Below are positions 1-6,204 of a DNA stretch of 8,224 nucleotides, piece after piece. Made by a program: the position numbers and the translations under genes. Where the stretch lies: assembly GCA_035649275.1 (NCBI GenBank), contig DASRJW010000112.1, positions 1 through 8,224 of the forward strand, written 5' to 3'. The first letter of the stretch is position 1. Each line of letters begins with the position of its first letter. Below the pieces are notes generated by a model that had not been told where the DNA came from, did not search any database, and saw only the letters and a program-made list of their open reading frames with translations. The DNA comes from Candidatus Krumholzibacteriia bacterium. Lineage in GTDB: Bacteria; Krumholzibacteriota; Krumholzibacteriia; G020349025.

Positions 1-26
1 TCAACCAACTGCTAGCATCCTGGACT

Positions 27-52
27 CGTTGGCTGACATCCATGAGTCAACG
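27..52 (-). repeat. Imperfect inverted repeat downstream of the kinase gene
   Basis: The arms CGTTGGCT (27-34) and AGTCAACG (45-52) face each other around a loop of about 10 bases. On the minus-strand transcript one pair becomes an A-C mismatch. It lies 10 bases beyond the kinase stop codon and could help end that transcript. No T-tract follows it, so a true intrinsic terminator is doubtful. Bases 1-26 show nothing else recognisable. Confidence 0.25.
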
Positions 53-62
53 CGTCCCGTTC

Positions 63-2846
63 TCAGAGCGAGCCCCGACCGTGCTTCTCCAGCAACTCCT
101 GGAACCGTGGCGAAGCCCGCAATGGGTCCCAGCGCGGATCGATGCGCAGCTCGTTCACGGTCAACGGCTTCGAGTAGGCCTTGTCCAGGAGACGATCGAT
201 GAGCTCGAGAGCCTCGTCATGGCGCTCGGTCCGTGCGTAGATGCTGGCCAGGTTCTCCAGCTGCTCCGGACCTTCGAACAGGTCCTTCGCCGTCAGATCG
301 ACGGCCAGTTTGGCCTCCTGGATCGCCTCGTCGCTCCGGCCGAGGTAGGCGTACAGGTTGCTGAGAAGCTGTCGGAGCATGGGATTTCCGGGCGACCGTT
401 CGAGGGCATCCCGGATAAGGCGAATCGCCTTTTCCATCGTCACGCGTTTCCCCGCCGCGTCGCCGAGGCCGTTCTGGGCGATGCCGCGGAAGAAGCTCTT
501 CGCCAGACCGGTGAGGGGGCCGGTCTCGTCCATGGTTTCCGTGACCTCGAGCACCTGCTCCCAATGGCGTTCCAGCATGTGGGCGTTGCACCAGGCCACG
601 GCGTGGAAGAGAGGGTCCTTCCCGGGCTCTGCCGTCAGGTACCGGCGGGCCGCGGCGAGATCCCCGGTGAGCGCCACGCAGTTCTCGAAGGTGGACATGC
701 GGAGCTCGTCGTCCTTTGGATCCAGAGCGATCGCCCGCTCGAAGAGCACAGCCGCGCGTTCGAAACGCCGCAGGGCACAGTAGGTGCCGGCGGTGTTGCG
801 CACGATGGTGAGATTCCGGGGGTCGAGGGCCATGGCTTTCTCGAGGATCGCGACACACTCCTCCAACTTCCCTTGCCGGCGGACGATCCAGGCGATGGAG
901 CTCTGCGCCTCGGCGTCGTTCGGGATGCCCCGTGCCGCGGCGGTGAACTCCACCAGGGCCCGGTCGTAGTCGTTGAAGCCGTAATAGTAGTAGTAACCGC
1001 GTGCCAGGCGCGTGAGCGGATGATCCGGATCGACGGCCTCGGCTCCCCGCAGAGCCTCCCGGGCCCGCGCCAATCGCTCCTCCGTCCGATCGACGAAGCG
1101 GTAAGAGTCGGCGTGGTGCTTCGTCAGCTCGAGCCAAGCCGCCGTGAATCCCGGATCCAACGCGACGGCACGTTCCAAGAGCGCCACCTTCCGTGCATCG
1201 TTCTCTTGCAGAGCCGGGGTGGGAAGCTCCTTGGCCTGCAGATAGGCCTGGTAGGCAGCGAGATTCTCCGTGGGCGGCTCCGTCAGGCGCGCCTGCTCCT
1301 CGCCCAGGAGCGAAACGCCGAGCTCCTGCACGACGCTGCCAGCGATGTCGGACTGCACCTGGAAGATGTCGTCGATGTCGCGATCGTACGTCGTCGACCA
1401 GATGTGCATGTCGTCGGCGGCGCGGACGAGCTGGGGAGTGATCCGTACCCGGCCCTTGCCGTCGGGCGACCGCGCCCAGCGCACCGTGCCCTCCAGCACG
1501 TAGTCCACCCCGAGCTCCTCCCGGATCTGCTTCATCGTCTTGCCCGAGCGGTCGTACTGCGTGGCGCTGGAGCGCGAGATGACTCCCATCGCACTGACGC
1601 CGGCCAGGCGGGCCGTGATCTCGTCGGTGATCCCCGCCGCGAAGTAGGCGTCATCCGGGGCGCCGAGGTTCTCGAAGGGAAAGACGACCGCCATCGGCCG
1701 ATGCGGCGGGGCGCCTTCCGTCGCGACGCCCGCGCCGGGCGAGGCGGGTCGGGTCCTCCACGGCTGCCAGAACCCGAGCGCGAGCGCCAGCACGCCGACG
1801 ATCGCCCCGGCGGCGTAGAGCCGCTTCCGCCGGCCTGCCGGCGCGCCACCGGGAGGGGCGACGGCGGGCGCAGCGGACCCAGCAGCGGTATCGGGCTGCT
1901 GCAGGACGAAACCGCGCCCGCCCGGCAGCGACGCCGAGGGCGGCGCCGCTGCGGCTGGCCGCGACACGGAGGAGACCCGCGCGCTCGTGACGCCGCTACT
2001 TTCCTCGCGCAGCCCCTCCAGCTCGTTCTTGAGGTCGAGCCCGACTTGGTACCGCCGCGCCGGATCTTTGGCGAGGCAGCGATTCACCACCCGGCCCATG
2101 TGATTCGGCAGCGACCGGTTCAGCTCGGTCACGAGGGGAGGGGTGTCCTTCAGAATCGAGGAGATGGTCGAGATCGTCGTGTCTCCCTGGAACGGTCTCT
2201 GCCCCGTGGCCATCTCGTAGAGGATGATGCCCAGCGAGAAGATGTCGCTGCGCGAGTCCGTCGGCTTCCCTTCCGCCTGCTCCGGACTCATGTAGGACGC
2301 GGTGCCGAGCACCACGCCCTCGCGGGTCACGCTCTGGTCCGTGATCACGGTGGAGCCCTCGAGGTTGGCGGGGCCGCGGATCAGCTTCGCCAGGCCGAAG
2401 TCCAGGATCTTCGGGCGTCCCGCTGCGTCGAGCATGATGTTGGCCGGCTTCAAGTCGCGGTGGGCGATCCCCTTCTCGTGGGCATGGCTGATGGCATCCG
2501 TCACCGGGATCGCGATGTCGAGAAGCTGCATGAAGTTCATTCCCGCTGGCGTGATCAGGTGGCTCAGGGGCTTGCCCTCCACCAGCTCCATGGTGATGAA
2601 GAGCGTGCCTCGATCCTCCTCGACGGAATAGATCGTGACGATGTTGGGGTGCTTGAGCGCGGCCACCGCAGTCGCTTCGCGCCGAAAGCGCGCCCGGCGT
2701 TCCGGATCGTGGTCCGTGTCCGTGGAGAAAACCTTGAGGGCGATGTCGCGTACTAGGTGGGTGTCCCGGGCCCGGTACACCTCGCCCATGCCGCCGGAGC
2801 CGAGCTTGGCCGTGATCTCGTAGTGGGCGAGCTTGCTGCCGATCAA
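63..2846 (-). CDS. Transmembrane Ser/Thr protein kinase with TolB-like and TPR sensor domains
   Basis: Hanks-type kinase of 927 residues from the chosen TTG start. Visible kinase elements are the Gly loop GSGGMG (16-21), ATP-binding Lys38, the HRDLKPAN catalytic loop (129-136, Asp131), DFG (149-151) and the SPE version of APE (187-189), so the kinase should be active. A Pro/Ala-rich linker (about 290-340) leads to one membrane segment (about 343-360). Next comes a TolB-N-terminal-like domain (about 384-511), beginning near AVVFPFENLG with FAAGITDEI following, and then tetratricopeptide repeats (about 526-906). Expected topology is kinase in the cytoplasm and TolB-like plus TPR part outside, suggesting an envelope-sensing receptor; substrate unknown. 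The TTG start is preferred because MIGSKLAHYEI is the usual opening of this family, GGTGA lies 4 bases upstream, and the extra 39 residues from an ATG at 2963 look like non-coding Arg-rich sequence. Family assignment is firm; the start and signal are inferred. Confidence 0.93.
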   Translation of the reverse strand: MIGSKLAHYEITAKLGSGGMGEVYRARDTHLVRDIALKVFSTDTDHDPERRARFRREATAVAALKHPNIVTIYSVEEDRGTLFITMELVEGKPLSHLITPAGMNFMQLLDIAIPVTDAISHAHEKGIAHRDLKPANIMLDAAGRPKILDFGLAKLIRGPANLEGSTVITDQSVTREGVVLGTASYMSPEQAEGKPTDSRSDIFSLGIILYEMATGQRPFQGDTTISTISSILKDTPPLVTELNRSLPNHMGRVVNRCLAKDPARRYQVGLDLKNELEGLREESSGVTSARVSSVSRPAAAAPPSASLPGGRGFVLQQPDTAAGSAAPAVAPPGGAPAGRRKRLYAAGAIVGVLALALGFWQPWRTRPASPGAGVATEGAPPHRPMAVVFPFENLGAPDDAYFAAGITDEITARLAGVSAMGVISRSSATQYDRSGKTMKQIREELGVDYVLEGTVRWARSPDGKGRVRITPQLVRAADDMHIWSTTYDRDIDDIFQVQSDIAGSVVQELGVSLLGEEQARLTEPPTENLAAYQAYLQAKELPTPALQENDARKVALLERAVALDPGFTAAWLELTKHHADSYRFVDRTEERLARAREALRGAEAVDPDHPLTRLARGYYYYYGFNDYDRALVEFTAAARGIPNDAEAQSSIAWIVRRQGKLEECVAILEKAMALDPRNLTIVRNTAGTYCALRRFERAAVLFERAIALDPKDDELRMSTFENCVALTGDLAAARRYLTAEPGKDPLFHAVAWCNAHMLERHWEQVLEVTETMDETGPLTGLAKSFFRGIAQNGLGDAAGKRVTMEKAIRLIRDALERSPGNPMLRQLLSNLYAYLGRSDEAIQEAKLAVDLTAKDLFEGPEQLENLASIYARTERHDEALELIDRLLDKAYSKPLTVNELRIDPRWDPLRASPRFQELLEKHGRGSL

Positions 2847-2901
2847 AGTTTCACCGGTCGCGAGAGGACGTGTGCTGCGAGGACGCCGATGGCACCGCGC
2901 A

Positions 2902-2930
2902 ATTCTCGCGCCGTCTTGCCGCGCCGTCAA
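2902..2930 (-). promoter_or_regulatory. Candidate sigma-70-type promoter for the kinase gene
   Basis: Reading the minus strand, TTGACG (2930-2925, 5 of 6 to the -35 consensus) is followed after 17 bases by GAGAAT (2907-2902, 4 of 6 to the -10 consensus). Transcription would start near 2895, giving a leader of about 50 bases before the TTG at 2846. This also argues against the upstream ATG at 2963, which would lie upstream of the promoter. It is a pattern match only. Confidence 0.35.
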
Positions 2931-2976
2931 TGCCTCGCAAACCGGGCCGACGACCCTCGTCACATGTGGGGCGCAT

Positions 2977-3007
2977 CAGGCCCTTCAAACAACGCCTGCC
3001 AGGCCCT
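2977..3007 (+). repeat. 8-bp direct repeat CAGGCCCT
   Basis: CAGGCCCT occurs at 2977-2984 and again at 3000-3007, a period of 23 bases or about two helical turns. Both copies lie inside the divergent control region, interleaved with the 9-bp inverted repeat. It could be a tandem binding site, but chance in GC-rich sequence cannot be excluded. Confidence 0.3.
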
Positions 3008-3012
3008 ATGAT
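2984..3012 (+). promoter_or_regulatory. Candidate promoter of the permease gene, near-leaderless
   Basis: TTCAAA (2984-2989, 4 of 6 to the -35 consensus) is separated by 17 bases from TATGAT (3007-3012, 5 of 6 to the -10 consensus). The predicted transcription start is about 3018-3020, right at the ATG (3021). Together with the absence of a Shine-Dalgarno sequence this suggests a leaderless or nearly leaderless mRNA. Inferred from sequence alone. Confidence 0.4.
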
Positions 3013-3020
3013 GCGCCGGC

Positions 3021-3929
3021 ATGCATCTCGTCGGCCTGTTCGCGGACAACTTGCTGCCGGTGTTCCTCGCCGCCGGCGCGGGATACGCGCTGGCGGCGAC
3101 GTTGCGCCCCGACCCGCGGGCGCTCTCCCACGCAGCGTTCTACGTCTTCGCCCCGTGTCTCATGTTCCAGATCATCGTGGACAACCCGATGTCCCCGGCG
3201 GTCGTGCTCCGCATGGTGGGTTTCGCCTCCACCGTGCTTCTCGGGGGCGCCGCGCTCGCTGGCTTGCTGGCGCGCTGGATCGGCTGGCCGCGCCCTCTCG
3301 CCAGCGCCATCGTCCTCGTGGTGCTGCTGCCCAACGCCGGCAACTTCGGGCTCTCGGCGAACGCCCTCGCCTTCGGGCAAGAAGGCCTGGTGCAGGCGAG
3401 CCTCTTCTTCGTCACCGCCGCCGTGCTCACCTTCAGCGTCGGCGTCTTCGTCGCCTCCGTGGGTCGCACCAACCTGCGTGGCGCCCTCGCCGGTCTGTGG
3501 CGCGTGCCGGCGATCTGGGCCGTGGCGGTGGCGCTGTTGATGACGCGGCTGGGCTGGAAGCTACCCGGACCGGCGGCGAGCACGGTGCACACTCTGTCGC
3601 AGGCTTGCGTCCCGGTGTTCCTGGTGATCCTGGGTTTGCAGCTGCACGCCACCCGCTCCCGGGCGCCGGTGCGGCCCTTGATCTTCGCCGTGTGCTTGCG
3701 ACTCCTGGGGGGCCCGTTGCTGGCGCTCGGTTTGGCGCCGCTCTTCGCTCTCGACGGACCGGGACGTCAAGCAGCGATCTTGCAAGCCTCCATGCCCTCC
3801 GCAGTGATCTGCACCGTTCTCGCCGCGGAGTACGACGTCGAGCCCGGCTTCGTCACCTCGGTCGTCTTCTTCTCGACTCTCCTCTGCCCCTTGACCATGA
3901 CGCCGCTGCTCGCCTATCTGGGGGCTTGA
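3021..3929 (+). CDS. AEC (auxin efflux carrier) family permease
   Basis: A 302-residue polytopic inner-membrane protein, normal length for bacterial AEC transporters, which move small organic anions or amino acids; the substrate cannot be read from the sequence. About ten hydrophobic segments are visible (roughly 7-26, 35-53, 63-84, 94-115, 124-146, 160-176, 187-207, 216-236, 250-270, 277-300). Family hallmarks are the helix break LLPNAGNFGLS (102-112) in the first half and QASMPSAVICTVLAAEYDVE (255-274) followed by the terminal STLL..LTMTPLL helix in the second. The ATG at 3021 is chosen because it gives the standard N-terminus; the ATGs at 3008 and 3011 are out of frame. No Shine-Dalgarno is seen. 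The gene is divergent from the kinase and convergent with the DNRLRE gene, so it is probably transcribed alone. Confidence 0.92.
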   Translation: MHLVGLFADNLLPVFLAAGAGYALAATLRPDPRALSHAAFYVFAPCLMFQIIVDNPMSPAVVLRMVGFASTVLLGGAALAGLLARWIGWPRPLASAIVLVVLLPNAGNFGLSANALAFGQEGLVQASLFFVTAAVLTFSVGVFVASVGRTNLRGALAGLWRVPAIWAVAVALLMTRLGWKLPGPAASTVHTLSQACVPVFLVILGLQLHATRSRAPVRPLIFAVCLRLLGGPLLALGLAPLFALDGPGRQAAILQASMPSAVICTVLAAEYDVEPGFVTSVVFFSTLLCPLTMTPLLAYLGA

Positions 3930-3938
3930 GGCACGGGT

Positions 3939-3960
3939 CGACGAGCCCGCGCCTTCGTCG
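3939..3960. terminator. Weak hairpin between convergent genes
   Basis: CGACGA (3939-3944) pairs perfectly with TCGTCG (3955-3960); a G-U pair can extend the stem on the plus strand, leaving a loop of about 8 bases. It lies in the 37-bp gap between the ends of the permease and DNRLRE genes and could act on either transcript. No U-tract is present on either side, so a true terminator is uncertain. Confidence 0.28.
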
Positions 3961-3966
3961 CCGCGT

Positions 3967-4713
3967 CTAGTCTTTGAAGCTGCTCTTCACCTGGCCCCAG
4001 GTCACCGGTGCGACGGCCAAGGGAGTGAAGTCGACGACGAGCATCGGGCGACGGCTGGGATCGGGATGTTCCCTCGAATCGAAGCGACGCGCCGAGCCTG
4101 CCACGGCCTCCTCCCCCTGCAGCAACCAGCCGTGATCGCGGGCGGGCAGTTCCAGCCACGTCTGCACGTCGTCGACCAGGCGCGAGTTCGAGAGCGCGTA
4201 GGAGCCGGGAAGCCGGACGCCGAAGGCGACGCTCGCCGTCCCGTCGAAGTCGCCACCCGGGTTCTGCCAGCGCGTGTCCGGGTAGAAACGGTGCACCCAG
4301 GTCGCGTCTCCGGGCTGGGAGGGGGCGCCCATGCCCCCGGCGGACACTGAGGCTCCCTCGCCCCAGGAGGAGAGCACGCGGAAGAACGCGAACGTCGTTG
4401 CCACCGTCGTATCCGGAGAATTGGAGAGGAAAAGACGCAGTTCGACGGCGTCGATGTGCGCCCCCGCCGGGATCGCGGCAGCGATGGCGAAGCTCAGCAA
4501 CGCCCGCCGTGTGTTCCGCTCGCTGTTGTCGCCGGCGAAGAGGCCCGGACCCGAGCCGTTGCTCAACGACCCTTCGAGACTTTCGAACAGCGTGGTGTCC
4601 TGCACGGGTTCCAGGATCACCCGCTCGCCGTACGCCGGGCAGGTGGCGAACGAGAGGACGACGGCGACCCACAGCCCCGCTCGTGCCGTTCCCGCTGCCC
4701 GCCGCGTCTTCAT
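3967..4713 (-). CDS. Exported DNRLRE-domain protein
   Basis: A 248-residue protein with a Sec signal peptide: basic MKTRRAAGTARAG, hydrophobic LWVAVVLSF, likely cleavage after CPAYG (25-29). The Cys at 25 is not in a proper lipobox, so it is probably not a lipoprotein. The mature part is one DNRLRE-type beta-sandwich, as found in secreted and surface proteins: QDTTLFE (38-44), SNGSGPGLFAGDN (51-63), RRALLSF (69-75), IPAGAHIDAVELRLFLS (81-97), WGEGASVSAGGMGAPSQPGD (117-136), WQNPGGDFDG (149-158) and GWLLQGEE...RRFDSRE (195-215). The fold is related to carbohydrate-binding modules, but no ligand can be inferred. It ends in a short tail TWGQVKSSFKD (238-248) after the sandwich. The ATG at 4713 is chosen because it places the signal peptide at the N-terminus; an ATG at 4764 would overlap the divergent gene's start. 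No Shine-Dalgarno is visible. Confidence 0.85.
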   Translation of the reverse strand: MKTRRAAGTARAGLWVAVVLSFATCPAYGERVILEPVQDTTLFESLEGSLSNGSGPGLFAGDNSERNTRRALLSFAIAAAIPAGAHIDAVELRLFLSNSPDTTVATTFAFFRVLSSWGEGASVSAGGMGAPSQPGDATWVHRFYPDTRWQNPGGDFDGTASVAFGVRLPGSYALSNSRLVDDVQTWLELPARDHGWLLQGEEAVAGSARRFDSREHPDPSRRPMLVVDFTPLAVAPVTWGQVKSSFKD

Positions 4714-4719
4714 GGGCGC

Positions 4720-4726
4720 TATTCTA
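4720..4726. promoter_or_regulatory. Candidate shared bidirectional -10 element
   Basis: The heptamer TATTCTA reads TATTCT (4720-4725, 4 of 6 to TATAAT) on the plus strand and TAGAAT (4726-4721, 5 of 6) on the minus strand. Plus-strand transcription would start near 4732, leaving about 31 bases of leader containing the sfsA Shine-Dalgarno. Minus-strand transcription would start near 4714, directly before the DNRLRE ATG. It is the only AT-rich stretch in a 49-bp divergent gap. No convincing -35 is seen on either side. Confidence 0.35.
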
Positions 4727-4747
4727 ACGCGGCTTCCGTCGTCGAGG

Positions 4748-4756
4748 GGAGGTGAT
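4748..4756 (+). promoter_or_regulatory. Strong Shine-Dalgarno fixing the sfsA start
   Basis: GGAGGTGAT is fully complementary to the 16S rRNA 3' end over nine bases and lies six bases before the ATG at 4763. It decides the start of the sfsA-DUF123 gene against the long in-frame extension reaching back to 4331, which would run through the opposite-strand DNRLRE gene. Confidence 0.85.
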
Positions 4757-4762
4757 GCCGGC

Positions 4763-5968
4763 ATGGAAGACGGGATCCTCTATGCCACCGAACCGCTGGA
4801 GCGCGCCGTATTCCTGGAGCGGCCGAATCGCTTCATTGTCCGGGTGCAGCGGCGTCCGCGACCACCCCGTGCACCGGCATCGTCGTCGCGACGCGCGAGC
4901 CAGCAGACCACGTTGGCCCACATCGGCAATCCGGGGCGCATGGGCGAGATCCTCCTGCCCCGCACCGAAGTGCTCCTGGCGTCTCGTCCCCACACTGCGA
5001 GCGGCTGGGAGGCCGTAGGCGCCGTCTGGGCGGCGCGCTGGCCCGGCGACCGGCCGCGGGCCGTCTGTCTCGAAACCGGGCGCATCAATCACCTAGCTCG
5101 CGCCCTCATCGAGAAAGGGTGCATTCCCGAGCTCGCCGACCACCGCATCGTCCAGAGTGAGTTCGTGCACGGCAGGTCGCGCTTCGACTTTCTCCTGCAA
5201 GGCCCGGCGGGTCCCTACCTCCTGGAGGTCAAGTCGGTGACGCTCACCGAGCACGGTCTCGCCCTCTTCCCCGACGCCCAGAGTGCGAGGGCGCGGCGAC
5301 ACCTGCAGGAGCTCTCGCGTTGCACCCGGCGTGACGGCTGGCGCGCTGGTGTCCTCTTCCTCGTCCAAGGCGAAGCCACACGCTTCCTCCCGGACTTCCA
5401 CAACGATCTCCTCTTCTCCCGCGCCTTCCGCCGCGCTCGCGCGGCGCTGGAGTTCTTGCCCTACGCCCTCGAGCCGCGACTCCACCCCGATGGCCGCCTC
5501 GTTTTCGACTCCCCGCCGCGGCGGCTCGATATTCCCTGGAACATCCTCGCCGCGGGGACTCGAGACCATGGGCTTTACCTGCTCGTCCTGCATTTGCCCC
5601 GGACGCGCCGTCTCGCCCTGGGAAAGCTCGGTTCACAACGCTTCGACCCCGGCTGGTACGTCTATGCCGGCGCTGCGCGGCGGGGGCTCGCGCGCCGTCT
5701 CGGCGGGCATCTGCGCCGCCGCCAGCGCCCCATCCAGTCCATCGACGTGTTCCGCGCCGCCTGCGACCGCGCCGAAGCCTTCCCGATCCGGACGGCCACC
5801 GAAGCCTGCGCTCTGGCAGAGATGGTGGCTCGGCTCGGCACTCTCCCCGTCCGGGGTTTCGGCACCCCCGGTTGCTCTTGCTCCGGCCACCTGATTCGGG
5901 TCCCCCGGGCCCCGACCCGCACGGCTCCCTTCCAGGAGCTCCTTACGGCCATGCGCCACCGCTTGTAG
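4763..5968 (+). CDS. sfsA: SfsA nuclease-like protein fused to a C-terminal DUF123 (GIY-YIG-like) domain
   Basis: A 401-residue two-domain protein; ordinary SfsA is about 230-240 residues. Residues about 10-248 are SfsA: N-terminal OB-like part with LERAVFLERPNRFIV (12-26) and GNPGRM (55-60), then ETGRINHLARALIEKG (104-119) and a PD-(D/E)XK-type core with Asp142 (SRFDFLL) and Glu155/Lys157 (LEVKSVTL), followed by FPDAQSARARRHLQEL (169-184). SfsA was first linked to sugar fermentation in E. coli and is now annotated as a DNA/RNA nuclease. Residues about 268-380 match DUF123: GLYLLVL (270-276), GWYVYAGAARRGLARRL (297-313), Glu347 in the position of the GIY-YIG catalytic acid, and GFGTPGCSCSGHL (365-377) with Cys371, Cys373 and His376. 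An Arg/Pro/Ser-rich insert (31-48) sits inside the OB part. Both domains keep their key residues, so two activities on nucleic acid are plausible; the biological role is unknown. It probably has its own promoter in the 49-bp divergent gap. Confidence 0.9.
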   Translation: MEDGILYATEPLERAVFLERPNRFIVRVQRRPRPPRAPASSSRRASQQTTLAHIGNPGRMGEILLPRTEVLLASRPHTASGWEAVGAVWAARWPGDRPRAVCLETGRINHLARALIEKGCIPELADHRIVQSEFVHGRSRFDFLLQGPAGPYLLEVKSVTLTEHGLALFPDAQSARARRHLQELSRCTRRDGWRAGVLFLVQGEATRFLPDFHNDLLFSRAFRRARAALEFLPYALEPRLHPDGRLVFDSPPRRLDIPWNILAAGTRDHGLYLLVLHLPRTRRLALGKLGSQRFDPGWYVYAGAARRGLARRLGGHLRRRQRPIQSIDVFRAACDRAEAFPIRTATEACALAEMVARLGTLPVRGFGTPGCSCSGHLIRVPRAPTRTAPFQELLTAMRHRL

Positions 5969-6094
5969 TCGCGCACCCCGCTCCCTGGCCTTGGCGAGAC
6001 TTCCCGGACCTGCGGCGGCGCTGTTTTCCTCCTTGTCACCTTGGCCTTGTTGGGGCGATTGTTTTGCACGGGATCGGACCTCCGCCCCGGTGCT

Positions 6095-6122
6095 GGCCCG
6101 CGGACTCGCCTCGAAGCGGGCC
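6095..6122 (+). repeat. 7-bp inverted repeat in the peptidase leader
   Basis: GGCCCGC (6095-6101) and GCGGGCC (6116-6122) form a perfect 7-bp stem with a 14-base loop. It lies 127 bases beyond the sfsA stop and 100 before the peptidase ATG. Without a T-tract it is not a clear terminator. Chance occurrence is possible at this GC content. Confidence 0.3.
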
Positions 6123-6168
6123 CCTCGTCACCGAGATCCAAAGTCCCTGCTCCGCATGGAGCCGTGGC

Positions 6169-6189
6169 GATCGCGACCGGGCCGCGATC
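6169..6189 (+). repeat. 7-bp inverted repeat just upstream of the peptidase ribosome binding site
   Basis: GATCGCG (6169-6175) and CGCGATC (6183-6189) form a perfect 7-bp stem with a 7-base loop ACCGGGC. It ends 15 bases before the Shine-Dalgarno, so as RNA it could influence translation or stability of the peptidase message; as DNA it could be a protein-binding site. Confidence 0.35.
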
Positions 6190-6204
6190 CCACCGCGCCG
6201 TGCC

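Larger units (their letters stand above)
2970..3017. repeat. 9-bp perfect inverted repeat, possible operator
   Basis: GGCGCATCA (2970-2978) and its exact complement TGATGCGCC (3009-3017) are separated by 30 bases, with arm centres 39 bases apart. The pair flanks the candidate -35 of the permease gene, and the right arm overlaps its candidate -10 and ends four bases before the ATG. A dimeric regulator binding here could block the permease promoter. No regulator gene of a known family sits next to it, so the binding protein is unknown. Confidence 0.4.

Noticed and set aside
1-62. Possible tRNA-like or att-like structure in the first bases
   Set aside because: Only short imperfect stems are present; there is no cloverleaf, T-loop signature or CCA end, and no integrase nearby.
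981-995. TAG/TAC triplet run, five tyrosine codons in the kinase TPR region
   Set aside because: It looked like a microsatellite, but Tyr-rich GYYYY followed by a DYDRAL-type helix is, as I recall, common in TPR segments of this kinase class, and the codons are mixed (TAC and TAT).
42-2756. 904-residue open frame on the plus strand opposite the kinase
   Set aside because: It is codon-aligned with the kinase on the other strand, where its stops would need TTA, CTA or TCA codons in the kinase; these are rare at this GC content. The product resembles no protein family I recognise, whereas the kinase strand shows all catalytic motifs.
2870-3970. Long plus-strand frame overlapping the permease in another register
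   Set aside because: Its translation is Arg-rich and lacks membrane segments or motifs; the frame starting at 3021 is a canonical AEC transporter.
4331-4762. In-frame upstream extension of the sfsA gene by 144 codons
   Set aside because: It runs antisense through the DNRLRE gene, has no domain-like sequence, and the perfect Shine-Dalgarno before 4763 gives the correct SfsA N-terminus.
6167-6174. GCGATCGC octamer identical to the cyanobacterial HIP1 repeat
   Set aside because: Only this single copy was noticed, it is part of the leader hairpin, and nothing else suggests a cyanobacterium.
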